A stretch of DNA of 64,000 bases. It comes from Flavobacteriales bacterium. Its GTDB lineage: Bacteria > Bacteroidota > Bacteroidia > Flavobacteriales_D > Sanyastnellaceae. Where the stretch lies: positions 3,239,501-3,303,500 of the forward strand of contig JAGYJM010000002.1 of assembly GCA_018402085.1 (NCBI GenBank), written 5' to 3'. Numbering within the stretch: the first letter of the stretch is position 1; each line of letters starts with the position of its first letter. The translations under genes were made by a program, and so were the position numbers. The notes beneath the pieces are model-generated. The model saw nothing but the letters and a program-made list of their open reading frames with translations. It did no database searches and was not told where the DNA came from. Positions 32,019 through 41,520 of this stretch are shown here, piece after piece.

Positions 32019-35000
32019 TCAGCGCGTCATGATGCGCTGTATAGTTCTGTGTTGACTGCCAAAGACTTCCAAAAGATACATTCCTTTGCTCAAAGTACTG
32101 ACATCAAAGATCAATTGTTGCTCACCATTCACCGGAATAGACCGTACCAAACGACCGGATGCATCAAGCAGATCTACGCGCTTAATCGGCGCACCATACT
32201 CTAAAGTCACCATGCCGTTTGAGGGGTTCGGGTACACGCTGAGTTGAGGTATTGAATACTCGCTTAGACCTACAGCTACATCTACATTGAACGTCGACTG
32301 CACGGAGCATTCTCCGTCAAGGCTGAATGCGGTAAGTGTAATTGTGTATGACCCGTCTTCAACGTAAGTGTGTGTTGGATTCTCATCACTGCTGCTGTTG
32401 CCGTCGCCAAAATTCCAGAGGTATTCTGCAGCCCCTAAGCTTTCATTTACAAAAGAAACCGGCTCTCCGGCAATGATCGTTCCTGGCTCCTCAAACCCAG
32501 CAAACACAGGCGTAGAAAGGTCATCGAGGTAACGCGGAATGATCTGGTAACCCTCATCGAAGGGTTCATCAGTATCAAATTGCCCACCTATACCGATGAC
32601 CGAGAATACACCAATCGGTGCGTCTGTGCCAAATATATCTGTATCGGCGTCGATACGCATTTCAAGAACAGCGTCTCCGTTTGTGAGATCAACATTGAAT
32701 CCATCTCCGGTGTTTGTCCACTGAGATGGGTCTGCAAGCTCATAACACTTCACACGAATCATCTCTGACTCGGTACTCTCATCAAACGAGCCCACGAGCA
32801 CAGGCTCATATAAGTCAAGACCTTGTTCAATCAAGGTCAGCTCTTCCGGAACGATCTGAGTCAATCCGTTGAATTGCTCAATGGTTCCGATAATGTGCAA
32901 GCTATCTCCTTCTGTCACCAAGTAGTCAAAATTGTTCTGGCTGCTGAATACGCCGATCCCACCAGTGTCATCGATTAAGGTGAACTGAAGCCCGTCTGGG
33001 TTCATGTTCAAGCCATGTACAATACCTCGAAGCTCACAAAACACACCAAGCGAATCCGCCACAAAGTTTTCATTATTTTCAGTAACCTCTGAAATCTCGT
33101 AGAGCGGTGGAGCCGTGTCGTCGTCGATGATGTTAATCACCACAAACTCTTGTTCCACCGTTGCGCCGTTGATCGGAACCAACTGCAAAATTAGGTTCTC
33201 GGTATCCTCAATTTCCATGTCTTCAATGGTCACCACAGCGATGTTCTGTCCGGCAAAAATGCCCTCCGGGAAAACCAGTTCAATAGGGAAGTTGTCTTCG
33301 AAGTCATCGCCGGGTGTCGCTGTACTTGATGACAAGATGACTTCAACGGTGCTTTCCACAATCGGAAAGGCAATGTTCACGGGCACCTGTACCGTGTTGC
33401 CTTCCACAACGTTGATCAATCCTGACCCAAAACTCACCGTTGCAGTCTCCGGATAATCGCAAGGCACTACTGAGTGACTGCCAAGAAACTCAAAGGTGTT
33501 GCTCGGGTATACGATCCATTGGTTTTCATTTACCTCCCAGTTCGGACTACCTTCTGTTACGGTAGGAATTCTCACGAGCGTATGGTCAAGAAGCGACCCT
33601 TCGCCGTCGTTCACTTCCCACGGATTGTCTTTGCCGTTATTCACGCCGATGACCCCTAACGCGTCAATGATAACTCCATTGTTTCTGAGCACCGTAGCAT
33701 CATTGCCGTTGAATAGGGTTACGCTACTCAGGGCGTCAGCCAGGTTTTGAAGTCCGTTTATTGCATTGCTGTTCGTGATTACAAAGGTTTCACCCGGAAG
33801 CAGCGTTCCTGACATATTGAACGTGTTGGTAGGAACAGCAGCACCGTCATTGTAAGTGTTAATGGTGTAGTTACTCAGATCAATTTCAAAGGGCGTCGGG
33901 TTGTAAATCTCGAGGGCCTTGTTCGAGCTGCTGCCTTCCACATACTCCGAAAAGAAGAGGTCACTGCAGCCGTCTGATACTTCACAGTCGAGTTTCTCAA
34001 CCAAAATAAAGTTTTCAGACAATGATGCGCAGTCATCAGACAAAATGCCCTCAACCGGCTCGCCCTGTTCTGCGGTATCTTCAATGATATTTCCGGTAAA
34101 AGACAATCCGTAAATACGGCAAAACCCCGGTGCGAAATTGCCAAACTCGTAAGTCTCCTGTCCGATCACAACCTCAAGAATTGCCCCATTATCCTCAGTG
34201 ACGACATAACCATACGTGTCTTCGTCTGCTTCGTTTTCGTGACTTAACGAAACCTCCGTTTGGTTGCCATTCAAGCATAAGACTGTCGAGTTATCGTTGC
34301 CGTTCGCAAACACCGTGCCTCCGTCACAAGCCGGAGGTACGCAATTGATTTTTTGCACTTCCAGGAAGTTTTCAGAGAGAAAACCACACTCTGTTGACAG
34401 GATGGCGCTCACCGGTTCTCCTTGTTCAATGGTTTCATCAACCAGTTCTCCTGTGTAGCTGAAGCCCCAGATATGGCAAGTTCCGAGGGAAAGGTTTGAA
34501 AAATCATAGCTCCCCTCTTCAAACACAATCAAAATATTGTCATTGTCTTCTGCCAGGATATAGACGTAATTCGCATTCGCAGTGCTTGTTTCTGCCTGAA
34601 AAGTCAGGATGGCTTCGGGAAAGTCTACGCAAGCTTCTGCATTCACACCTGAATTTTCGCCGGTGAAGGCAAGTGTTCCTCCATCGCATTGCAGCACATT
34701 CGTGAAACCCGGCGTAGGAAGCTGTGTGACATAGCTCGACGCATCAAACGGAGCTCCACCGTCAGGAATACGCGCAACGGCATCGTCGGCAGAGTTACCG
34801 TTTGCACTTTCGTTGACCTGAAACTGACCCGGGGTGAGTCCATCAATAAGGTCTAAATCGTCTGAATCGTTTGTGTGGTAAACGATCGCATCGATCAGGC
34901 CTTCTGTCGTGATCGGCGTGCTGTTCGGAAAGTCTTCGCCGTTGCCGGTATAAAGCGCGATGGCCTCGGGTCCATTTTGGAGTGAATTGTCATCAAAAAT

Positions 35001-35285
35001 GAGGTCCACATTCGGCACGGCTGCATTGCCCATGACGAAAAAGCCATTTTCATCCAGTGAGAAGCCATCGAGGTCAAAGGCTTCATAAACCTGATTGCTC
35101 GATCCATTGTACCATACAACAACCAGTCCGTCAAGCGGCGTATTCGCCGGCCCGAAGAATTCGATGAACTCTCCGGTATCGGTCCCTTGCTGATCAGAAT
35201 CGATCTCGTTAATTCGAACGCCTTGACCGTTCAGAGCCACTGAAACCAGTGCCGTCAAGAAGAATAAAACCTGCTTCATAACCAT
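32019..35285 (-). CDS. large T9SS-exported protein with lamin-tail, Calx-beta and PKD domains
   Basis: The 1088-residue protein has a signal peptide (MKQVLFFLTALVSVALNGQG; ATG 35285 or in-frame ATG 35279). It has two lamin-tail-like domains (about 22-200 and 440-610: INEIDSDQQGTDTGEFIEFF; FFSEYVEGSSSNKALEIYNP). It also has duplicated middle segments of about 110 residues, a Calx-beta domain (about 615-725), an OB-like part, a PKD domain (WNFGDGNSSSDENPTHTYVE) and a type A sorting domain (YPNPSNGMVTLEYG ... QRIMTR). It is expected on the cell surface or secreted. A -7 box (TACCTTCG) lies at 35300-35307. Confidence 0.88.
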   Translation of the reverse strand: MVMKQVLFFLTALVSVALNGQGVRINEIDSDQQGTDTGEFIEFFGPANTPLDGLVVVWYNGSSNQVYEAFDLDGFSLDENGFFVMGNAAVPNVDLIFDDNSLQNGPEAIALYTGNGEDFPNSTPITTEGLIDAIVYHTNDSDDLDLIDGLTPGQFQVNESANGNSADDAVARIPDGGAPFDASSYVTQLPTPGFTNVLQCDGGTLAFTGENSGVNAEACVDFPEAILTFQAETSTANANYVYILAEDNDNILIVFEEGSYDFSNLSLGTCHIWGFSYTGELVDETIEQGEPVSAILSTECGFLSENFLEVQKINCVPPACDGGTVFANGNDNSTVLCLNGNQTEVSLSHENEADEDTYGYVVTEDNGAILEVVIGQETYEFGNFAPGFCRIYGLSFTGNIIEDTAEQGEPVEGILSDDCASLSENFILVEKLDCEVSDGCSDLFFSEYVEGSSSNKALEIYNPTPFEIDLSNYTINTYNDGAAVPTNTFNMSGTLLPGETFVITNSNAINGLQNLADALSSVTLFNGNDATVLRNNGVIIDALGVIGVNNGKDNPWEVNDGEGSLLDHTLVRIPTVTEGSPNWEVNENQWIVYPSNTFEFLGSHSVVPCDYPETATVSFGSGLINVVEGNTVQVPVNIAFPIVESTVEVILSSSTATPGDDFEDNFPIELVFPEGIFAGQNIAVVTIEDMEIEDTENLILQLVPINGATVEQEFVVINIIDDDTAPPLYEISEVTENNENFVADSLGVFCELRGIVHGLNMNPDGLQFTLIDDTGGIGVFSSQNNFDYLVTEGDSLHIIGTIEQFNGLTQIVPEELTLIEQGLDLYEPVLVGSFDESTESEMIRVKCYELADPSQWTNTGDGFNVDLTNGDAVLEMRIDADTDIFGTDAPIGVFSVIGIGGQFDTDEPFDEGYQIIPRYLDDLSTPVFAGFEEPGTIIAGEPVSFVNESLGAAEYLWNFGDGNSSSDENPTHTYVEDGSYTITLTAFSLDGECSVQSTFNVDVAVGLSEYSIPQLSVYPNPSNGMVTLEYGAPIKRVDLLDASGRLVRSIPVNGEQQLIFDVSTLSKGMYLLEVFGSQHRTIQRIMTR

Positions 35286-35299
35286 TGCTTAATAATATG

Positions 35300-35307
35300 C
35301 GAAGGTA
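35300..35307 (-). promoter_or_regulatory. -7 box for the lamin-tail T9SS gene
   Basis: TACCTTCG (TAnnTTnG) on the minus strand, 15 bp before ATG 35285. The divergent gene has TATTTTCG at 35387-35394, so both promoters share the 130-bp gap. Confidence 0.45.
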
Positions 35308-35413
35308 TGAAGCTACAGTGCGTCTCTGAATTAATCTAAAGTTAAATCGCTCGCACCGCTGTTTCTGTTGGTCGGTGATTTTGCGCTATTTTCGACATTC
35401 AAAACAACTTCAG

Positions 35414-37168
35414 ATGAAAAAACTTTACCTCCTATTGTTGGGGCTTCTGCCACTTTTTGCAATTGGCCAATGTCCGGATTGCAACCCTGATGAAACGTGT
35501 GTTTCAGAAGACCCCTTCCCCACGCTTTGTCCGTTAATTCTACCCGACGCCACAGCAGGTGCATATTACGAAACCGTGGTGACCTTCTACATGCCGGGCA
35601 CCATTGAAGACCCTGATTCCGGCATTGAGGTTGAACTGCAGCAAATCACCGTAGGGAGCGTTTCCGGCTTGCCTTTTGGGATCGACTACACGGTGAACGA
35701 CGAAGACGGCACCTACTTTCCGAGTGCCGGTGAGAACTATGGCTGTGCTACATTGTGCGGCATTCCCCTGATCGAAGGAGAGTATGAGGTGGTCATTTCA
35801 GTTGACGTGCTGGTGATCGCCCTCGGTTTCGAACAAGCCGTGCAGGAAAGCTTCAGCCTTCCTTTGACAGTGCTTCCGGGAGAGGGCGGTAACAGTTCTT
35901 TTGCCTATGACAACCTATTTGGCTGCGGCAGTGTGAGCAGCACATTCAACGCGCTGATTGACGGTGCGCCGGGTATCACTTCGTACGACTGGGACTTCGG
36001 CAACGGAGAGACCAGTGACCTCGCAGACCCGCCTACTCAGACATTCGCCGCGCCCGGAGATTATACGGTTTCACTTTCAACCACCATCGAAAACTATGTG
36101 CTGAACTCAGTAACCGCCATCGATTTCGACGATGACGACTGGTGCGGAGATATTGAAGAACCCGGCGCCTTTGGGATTTGCACCGGAAACCCAGACCCTT
36201 ACTTTGTGCTCGCTGATGCCAACGGGAATGTTTACACTTCTTCTTCTCTGGATAACACCGAGTCGGGATCCTGGAACAATCTCGGGATCGTACTCGATAA
36301 CCCTCCCTATACGATCACTTTCTGGGATGAAGACACCGGTCCGCCGCTTGGTTCGCAAGACGACAACATGGGAACCGTGAACATCAATCTCCAGGCCGGA
36401 GATCAGAGTGTGAGCGGAGGCGGTGCCCTGGGCGCTGTGAGCCTGTCAATCGAGGTAACAGAGAACTTCTTCGCTGAAGAAACCGTTCAAGTATGGCCAC
36501 TGCCGAACGCCTCCTTCGATTTCATCGAAGAGCCGGCACCCGGAATTCTTGACATCACAGACGAAGAGGTGTCACTCACTTACTGGCTGTTGAATGGAGA
36601 CACCATTCAGGCTGGTCCCCAAGACAGCATACTGATGGACGCTCCCGGAATATACCAGGCGATTGTGGCCAACGAGTTTGGATGTGAAAGTACCTCTGAG
36701 ACCTTCACCCTCTGCCCGCAAGTCGAATTGACTTTCAATGGTGGTGCCGGAACCCTCTCTGCTCCGACCGGCTTTGAATCCTACACGTGGGAGTACAACG
36801 GCGCCGAACTTCCTGATACCGGCAACAGCATTAACGCCAGCCTGCCGGGCAACTACCAGGTAACCATCACCACTGATTATGGCTGTGAAGTAGAGTCTGA
36901 ACTCTTCACGGTGACCAACATTACGGAGGCTAAAGATGCCGCCTTGAAGGTCTACCCTAACCCTGCCTCATCCCACGTCTTCGCAGACTTGCCTCAAGGC
37001 ACCTGGAACCTTGAGCTTACGGATGCTTCAGGCAGAGTAATTGAACGACTTGAAGATATACAGGGCAACCGCCAGGTGCTCATTCCGGTGGCACACCTTG
37101 CGCACGGCACCTACATGCTTCGCGCTGATAACGGACAGGCTGTAAGGGTCGCCCGAATCCTTCGCTGA
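35414..37168 (+). CDS. T9SS-exported protein with PKD domain
   Basis: The 584-residue protein has a signal peptide (MKKLYLLLLGLLPLFAIGQ), a Cys-rich start (CPDCNPDETC), a beta-rich domain, a PKD domain at about 170-225 (YDWDFGNGETSDLADPPTQT), a C2-like acidic segment (about 230-350) and a type A sorting domain (VYPNPASSHVFADLP ... VARILR). ATG 35414 is chosen because it starts the signal peptide; the in-frame start at 35375 is upstream of the -7 box. Role unknown; probably a surface protein. Confidence 0.85.
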   Translation: MKKLYLLLLGLLPLFAIGQCPDCNPDETCVSEDPFPTLCPLILPDATAGAYYETVVTFYMPGTIEDPDSGIEVELQQITVGSVSGLPFGIDYTVNDEDGTYFPSAGENYGCATLCGIPLIEGEYEVVISVDVLVIALGFEQAVQESFSLPLTVLPGEGGNSSFAYDNLFGCGSVSSTFNALIDGAPGITSYDWDFGNGETSDLADPPTQTFAAPGDYTVSLSTTIENYVLNSVTAIDFDDDDWCGDIEEPGAFGICTGNPDPYFVLADANGNVYTSSSLDNTESGSWNNLGIVLDNPPYTITFWDEDTGPPLGSQDDNMGTVNINLQAGDQSVSGGGALGAVSLSIEVTENFFAEETVQVWPLPNASFDFIEEPAPGILDITDEEVSLTYWLLNGDTIQAGPQDSILMDAPGIYQAIVANEFGCESTSETFTLCPQVELTFNGGAGTLSAPTGFESYTWEYNGAELPDTGNSINASLPGNYQVTITTDYGCEVESELFTVTNITEAKDAALKVYPNPASSHVFADLPQGTWNLELTDASGRVIERLEDIQGNRQVLIPVAHLAHGTYMLRADNGQAVRVARILR

Positions 37169-37200
37169 CGTTAATTCTCCTTAAATAATCGCAACCTGAG

Positions 37201-37229
37201 ACCGCCCCGCAACATGCGTGGGCGGTTTT
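37201..37229 (+). terminator. terminator after the PKD T9SS gene
   Basis: ACCGCCC ... GGGCGGT stem with a CGCAACATGCGT loop, followed by TTTTG. It lies 32 bp after the stop at 37168 and before the DUF4175 gene. Confidence 0.75.
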
Positions 37230-37279
37230 GCGTATTTTTAACGTGGGAAAGTGTTTTTTCCACAATCGATGGTGCTGAA

Positions 37280-40200
37280 ATGAAGAAAGACGCTGGGCAA
37301 ACTTTACTGATCGAAAAACTTGATCGGTTCATTCGTAAATACTATTTGAACCGCATGCTGCGGGGCTTACTTTACAGCCTGGCCCTAATTGTTGGGGCCT
37401 ACCTGCTGATTACCGCCCTGGAGGCCGTTGGGCGCTTCAGCAGCGCTGTCCGCACAGTACTTTTCTGGACCTTTACCGGACTTACCGCCTCGGTCTTACT
37501 CATCTACATCATTCTTCCTCTTCTAAAGCTCTTTAGACTGGGTTCAATCATCAGTTACGAAGAAGCATCAGGGATTGTTGGCAACCACTTTCCAGACGTC
37601 AAAGATAAACTGCTCAACACGCTGCAACTCCAGCGAAGTATGGGAATCAATGGGTCATCAGATCTTCTGGCCGCCAGTATTGACCAGCGCACCCGCGAAT
37701 TGACACCCGTGCCCTTCACCCATGCCGTTGACCTTGGAGAGAACCGTAAGTACCTGAAGTTTGCGCTGCCGCCGCTCGCCGTTCTCCTGATTCTGTTCTT
37801 TGTTGCGCCGTCGTTTATCACTGAGTCAACTGAACGCCTGATCCGCTACAATGAAGAAATCATTCCGCAGGCGCCCTTTGATCTGCAGCTCTTAAATGCT
37901 GATCTCTCGGCGACTGAGCGCGATGACTATGTGCTGCAAGTGAAGGCATCCGGCACTTCTGTGCCGCAAAAAGTATACATCGAAATAGACGGCAATCGCT
38001 TCAAACTCGCCAATACGTCGAAAAGCACCTTCAGCTACACCTTTCGTAACCTCAACGAAACCAGAGAGTTTAATCTCTATGCCAATGGCTTTACCTTCGG
38101 TCCTTACCGCCTTGAAGTGATGCCCCGACCGGTACTCGTTAATTTTGACGTTGTACTCGAATATCCTGACTACACCAGACTGCAAGATGAAGCATTACGC
38201 AATGCCGGCGACCTTACCGTGCCGGAAGGAACACGCATTAGCTGGACTTTCAATACACGCAACGCTTCGCAACTGAAGCTTCGCATGCAAGATTCGCTGC
38301 TCACCCTGGAACCGGTTGGTGAAAACCGTTTCAGTGCTGATTATTTCGCGCTGAAAAGCGCGGATTATGTCATTGCTCCTTCAAACGAATGGATCGGCAC
38401 CTCTGACAGCATGCTTTACCGCTTACGCATCAATCCTGACCGCCACCCGGCCATTGCGATTGAAGAAGAACGCGACAGCACGTCACTTAAAAATGTGTAC
38501 TTCACAGGCGACGTGCAAGATGACTATGGCTTCCGCAAGCTAAACTTCAACTACGCCTTTGTCAAAAGCGAAGATAAAGAGCGACAACTAAATCAATATC
38601 AATTGATCAGCTTGCCAAAGCCCTCCGGAACGGCTGACCGCTTCTTCTACCACTGGTCACTTGATGAATTAGGACTCAAAGCGGGCGAAGAAATCACCTA
38701 TTTCTTTGAAGTGTGGGACAATGACGCGGTGAACGGGTCAAAGTCAACAAAAACCGTTACCAAGGTTTTTGCAGCACCTACACTCGAAGAAGTGCGCGAA
38801 GAACGCGACCAGCAAAATGAAGACATCAAAGACAAGCTTGAGAAAAGCCTCGATGATACCCGCAAGCTGCAGAAAGAGCTTGAAGACCTCCGTCGGGAAA
38901 TGCTGCAGAAAGAAGAACTTGGCTGGCAAGAAAAGCAAAAGCTTGAGCAGATTCTCGAAAAACAGAAAGCCCTTCAGAATCAGGTAGAAGATACCCAGCG
39001 TCAAAACGAAGAAAAAAACCAGCGCGAAAAGTCGTTTCAGCAGCAAAACGAAGACCTGATAGACAAGCAAGAGCAGCTGCAGAAACTCATGAATGAAGTC
39101 ATGAATGAAGAGCTCAAGCAGCTTTATGATGAGATTCAGAAGTTGATGGAAGAGCTCGACAAAGAGCAGTTGCAGGAGCAGGTTGAGCAGATGGAAATGT
39201 CTGCTGAAGACATGGAAAAAGAGCTCGACCGCGCCCTTGAACAGTTCAAACAGCTTGAATGGGAGCAGAAAATGCAAGAGAGCATTGATGAGCTTAAAAA
39301 GCTGGCTGAAGAGCAGGAAAAGCTGGCTGAAGAGACAAAAGAAGAAAAGCAAGACGCTGAACAACTTAAGGAAGAGCAAGACAAGCTCAACGAAGAGTTC
39401 GATTCGCTCAAAGAAGAGCTCGACAAGCTTGACGAGATGAACAAAGAGCTTGAAAATCCGAACCAGATGCCGGAAACGGAAGAGCAGGAAGAGTCTATTG
39501 AACAAGACATGCAGGAGAGCTCAGATCAATTAGAAAAGAAGAAAAACAAAAAGGCATCGGGTTCACAAGAGAGCGCGGGGGAGAAGATGAAACAAATGGC
39601 TCAGCAGATGGAGCAATCGATGCAACAGCAAGAAAGCGAATCACAAGAAGAAGATATGGAGGCGCTTAGGGCATTGCTTGAGAACATCATTACCCTCTCT
39701 TTTGACCAGGAGGCGCTGATGGGCAACATTCGTACGATCGACAAGGGTGACCCGAAGTATGTGCAATTTGGTCAGGTGCAGCGCAAGCTGAAAGACGACG
39801 CCAAAATGGTCGAAGATTCTCTTTTTGCTCTGAGCAAGCGCGTGATGCAACTCGAATCAATTGTCAACCGCGAAATCGGCCTCGTCAATGAGCACATAGG
39901 AGATGCCCTTGATGAAATTGGTGAGCGCAACACCCCACAAGTAACACGTCACCAGCAGTATGTGATGACCTCCTTCAATAACCTTGCTCTTTTGCTTGAC
40001 GAGGCACTGCAAGCTATGCAGCAGCAAATGGCCTGTCAGAAACCCGGACAAGGCAACTGTGAAAAACCCGGTGGAAACGGTGCACCTACGCCGGGTGCTA
40101 AGCCGGGTGACCTCAAGAAAATGCAAGAGCAGCTCAGCAAACAGCTTGAGCAGATGAAGCAGCAGATGGGGAAGCAAGGCAACGAAGGCAAGAGCAAAGG

Positions 40201-40636
40201 CGGCCAGAAGATGAGTAAAGAGTTGGCGCAAATGGCAGCTCAGCAGGCAGCCATTCGCCAGATGATGGAAAAACTCGCGCAGCAGCTCAATGAAGATGGT
40301 TCAGGCAATGGCAATCAGCTCAAAGAAATTGCAGAAGAAATGGAGGAGTTGGAAGAAGACATCGTTAACAAGCGCATTAACCAAGAATCCATTGAGCGTC
40401 AGCAAGATATACTCATTCGCCTCTTAAAAGCCGAAGAAGCAGAGCGCACCCAGGGTGAAGATGAAAAGCGAAAGTCAAAAACCGGCGATCAAGGCTTGAA
40501 GAGCACTCCGGAATCTATGGAAGACTATCTTCGCAAGAAAGAGCGTGAAGTAGAGCTGCTTCGTACAGTGCCTCCTTCATTGAAGCCGTATTACAAAGAG
40601 AAGGTCAACGATTATTTTAATAATTTAGACCGTTAA
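37280..40636 (+). CDS. DUF4175 family membrane protein with long coiled coil
   Basis: The 1118-residue protein has two N-terminal membrane helices (about 27-48 and 58-82), a third at about 155-175, a beta-rich region (about 200-490), and a very long Glu/Gln/Lys-rich coiled coil (about 495-1060). It has a Cys-containing Gly/Pro-rich break near 930. This matches Bacteroidota DUF4175 proteins, whose function is unknown but which are conserved next to a HATPase, ybeY and mnmG. The ATG at 37280 is preferred over an upstream in-frame start at 37214, which would lie in the terminator hairpin. Confidence 0.88.
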   Translation: MKKDAGQTLLIEKLDRFIRKYYLNRMLRGLLYSLALIVGAYLLITALEAVGRFSSAVRTVLFWTFTGLTASVLLIYIILPLLKLFRLGSIISYEEASGIVGNHFPDVKDKLLNTLQLQRSMGINGSSDLLAASIDQRTRELTPVPFTHAVDLGENRKYLKFALPPLAVLLILFFVAPSFITESTERLIRYNEEIIPQAPFDLQLLNADLSATERDDYVLQVKASGTSVPQKVYIEIDGNRFKLANTSKSTFSYTFRNLNETREFNLYANGFTFGPYRLEVMPRPVLVNFDVVLEYPDYTRLQDEALRNAGDLTVPEGTRISWTFNTRNASQLKLRMQDSLLTLEPVGENRFSADYFALKSADYVIAPSNEWIGTSDSMLYRLRINPDRHPAIAIEEERDSTSLKNVYFTGDVQDDYGFRKLNFNYAFVKSEDKERQLNQYQLISLPKPSGTADRFFYHWSLDELGLKAGEEITYFFEVWDNDAVNGSKSTKTVTKVFAAPTLEEVREERDQQNEDIKDKLEKSLDDTRKLQKELEDLRREMLQKEELGWQEKQKLEQILEKQKALQNQVEDTQRQNEEKNQREKSFQQQNEDLIDKQEQLQKLMNEVMNEELKQLYDEIQKLMEELDKEQLQEQVEQMEMSAEDMEKELDRALEQFKQLEWEQKMQESIDELKKLAEEQEKLAEETKEEKQDAEQLKEEQDKLNEEFDSLKEELDKLDEMNKELENPNQMPETEEQEESIEQDMQESSDQLEKKKNKKASGSQESAGEKMKQMAQQMEQSMQQQESESQEEDMEALRALLENIITLSFDQEALMGNIRTIDKGDPKYVQFGQVQRKLKDDAKMVEDSLFALSKRVMQLESIVNREIGLVNEHIGDALDEIGERNTPQVTRHQQYVMTSFNNLALLLDEALQAMQQQMACQKPGQGNCEKPGGNGAPTPGAKPGDLKKMQEQLSKQLEQMKQQMGKQGNEGKSKGGQKMSKELAQMAAQQAAIRQMMEKLAQQLNEDGSGNGNQLKEIAEEMEELEEDIVNKRINQESIERQQDILIRLLKAEEAERTQGEDEKRKSKTGDQGLKSTPESMEDYLRKKEREVELLRTVPPSLKPYYKEKVNDYFNNLDR

Positions 40637-40648
40637 ACCAAGCTGTAG

Positions 40649-41065
40649 ATGATAACTCCCGATACCAGCAACGAAATCCGCTTCGCGTCGAAGACAGAAA
40701 ACATCGCCATTGTCGAGAAACTGATCGATGAAGTGTGTGAGGCGTACGCTATCCACGAAGACTACTACGGCAACATGTTGATTGCGCTTACTGAAGCCGT
40801 GAACAATGCCATCGTTCACGGCAATCGCCTCGATGAGGCCAAGGAGGTAAGTGTACGCTACGAGCGAGAGGGCAAATCGCTTCGCTTTTTCATCACGGAT
40901 GAAGGTCCTGGTTTTGACTATGACCACCTTCCTGACCCAACAGCTCCTGAGAATCGTGAGAAACCGAATGGTCGCGGTGTCTTTTTGATGCGCAATCTCG
41001 CAGATGATTGCGCCTTCGAAGAGGATGGTCGCATCGTTCAGCTCGATTTTGAAGTCTTTGGCTGA
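40649..41065 (+). CDS. HATPase (RsbW-type) anti-sigma-like ATP-binding protein
   Basis: The 138-residue protein is a single GHKL ATPase domain: N box EAVNNAIVHGN (about 50-60), G1 box DEGPGFD (about 84-90), and G2 GRGVFLM (about 109-115). It resembles serine kinases of the RsbW/SpoIIAB type, without a separate sensor domain. Its partner anti-anti-sigma factor is not visible here. It follows DUF4175 by 12 bp and overlaps the probable start of ybeY. Confidence 0.85.
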   Translation: MITPDTSNEIRFASKTENIAIVEKLIDEVCEAYAIHEDYYGNMLIALTEAVNNAIVHGNRLDEAKEVSVRYEREGKSLRFFITDEGPGFDYDHLPDPTAPENREKPNGRGVFLMRNLADDCAFEEDGRIVQLDFEVFG

Positions 41066-41492
41066 TTTTGCTCCTCACATCCATTTTTTTTCAGAGGGTC
41101 TTCGTTACCGCGTTCGCGATCTCCGGAAGGTAGGGCTGTGGCTAGACCACGTGGCTCGATCCGAGAACCACGAGCTTGGTGAGCTCTCCATCGTTCTCTG
41201 CACAGACGAATACCTTCTTCAACTCAATCGGGATCATCTTCAGCATGATTATTACACCGATATCATCACCTTTGACTATCACACGCAGCCTCTCTCCGGC
41301 GACTTATTCATTAGCCTGGAGCGTGTTCGAGACAACGCAAAACAACGTAAGCTCAAGACTGTTGACGAATTGCACCGGGTGATGGTTCACGGGTTGCTCC
41401 ATTTAATGGGGTATACTGACAAGACAGATGAAGAGCGACAAATCATGCGCGGTCTCGAAGATTCATACTTAACTTTGCGCAGATTCGTTTAA
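41049..41492 (+). CDS. ybeY: endoribonuclease YbeY (rRNA maturation)
   Basis: The 147-residue protein has the UPF0054 zinc site HGLLHLMGYTDKTDEE near the C-terminus, ITFDYHTQPLSGDLFIS in the middle, and LCTDEYLLQLNRDHLQHDYYTD. The third ligand position is the D of the Bacteroidota variant rather than His. It processes 16S rRNA ends and takes part in ribosome quality control. No ATG fits; TTG at 41049 or 41058 suits the family's length, whereas the longer in-frame ATG at 41004 lies deep inside the HATPase gene. The gene overlaps its upstream neighbour and ends 28 bp before mnmG. Confidence 0.88.
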   Translation: MKSLADFAPHIHFFSEGLRYRVRDLRKVGLWLDHVARSENHELGELSIVLCTDEYLLQLNRDHLQHDYYTDIITFDYHTQPLSGDLFISLERVRDNAKQRKLKTVDELHRVMVHGLLHLMGYTDKTDEERQIMRGLEDSYLTLRRFV

Positions 41493-41497
41493 TCGAC

Positions 41498-41511
41498 GTT
41501 CCACGTGAAAC
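41498..41511. promoter_or_regulatory. parS-like ParB-binding site 1
   Basis: GTTCCACGTGAAAC, a near-perfect palindrome matching the core of the bacterial parS consensus (TGTTTCACGTGAAACA), between ybeY and mnmG. Confidence 0.7.
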
Positions 41512-41520
41512 TTTTTGGTT

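Noticed and set aside
38744-39505. Minus-strand Leu/Phe-rich 253-codon frame that looks like a membrane protein
   Set aside because: Antisense of the Glu/Lys-rich coiled coil of DUF4175; the hydrophobicity is the mirror of GAA/AAG/CTC codons.
41147-41154. Another CCACGTGG core inside ybeY
   Set aside because: Flanks (AGA..CTC) lack the TT/AA arms of parS, so only the three longer palindromes were kept.
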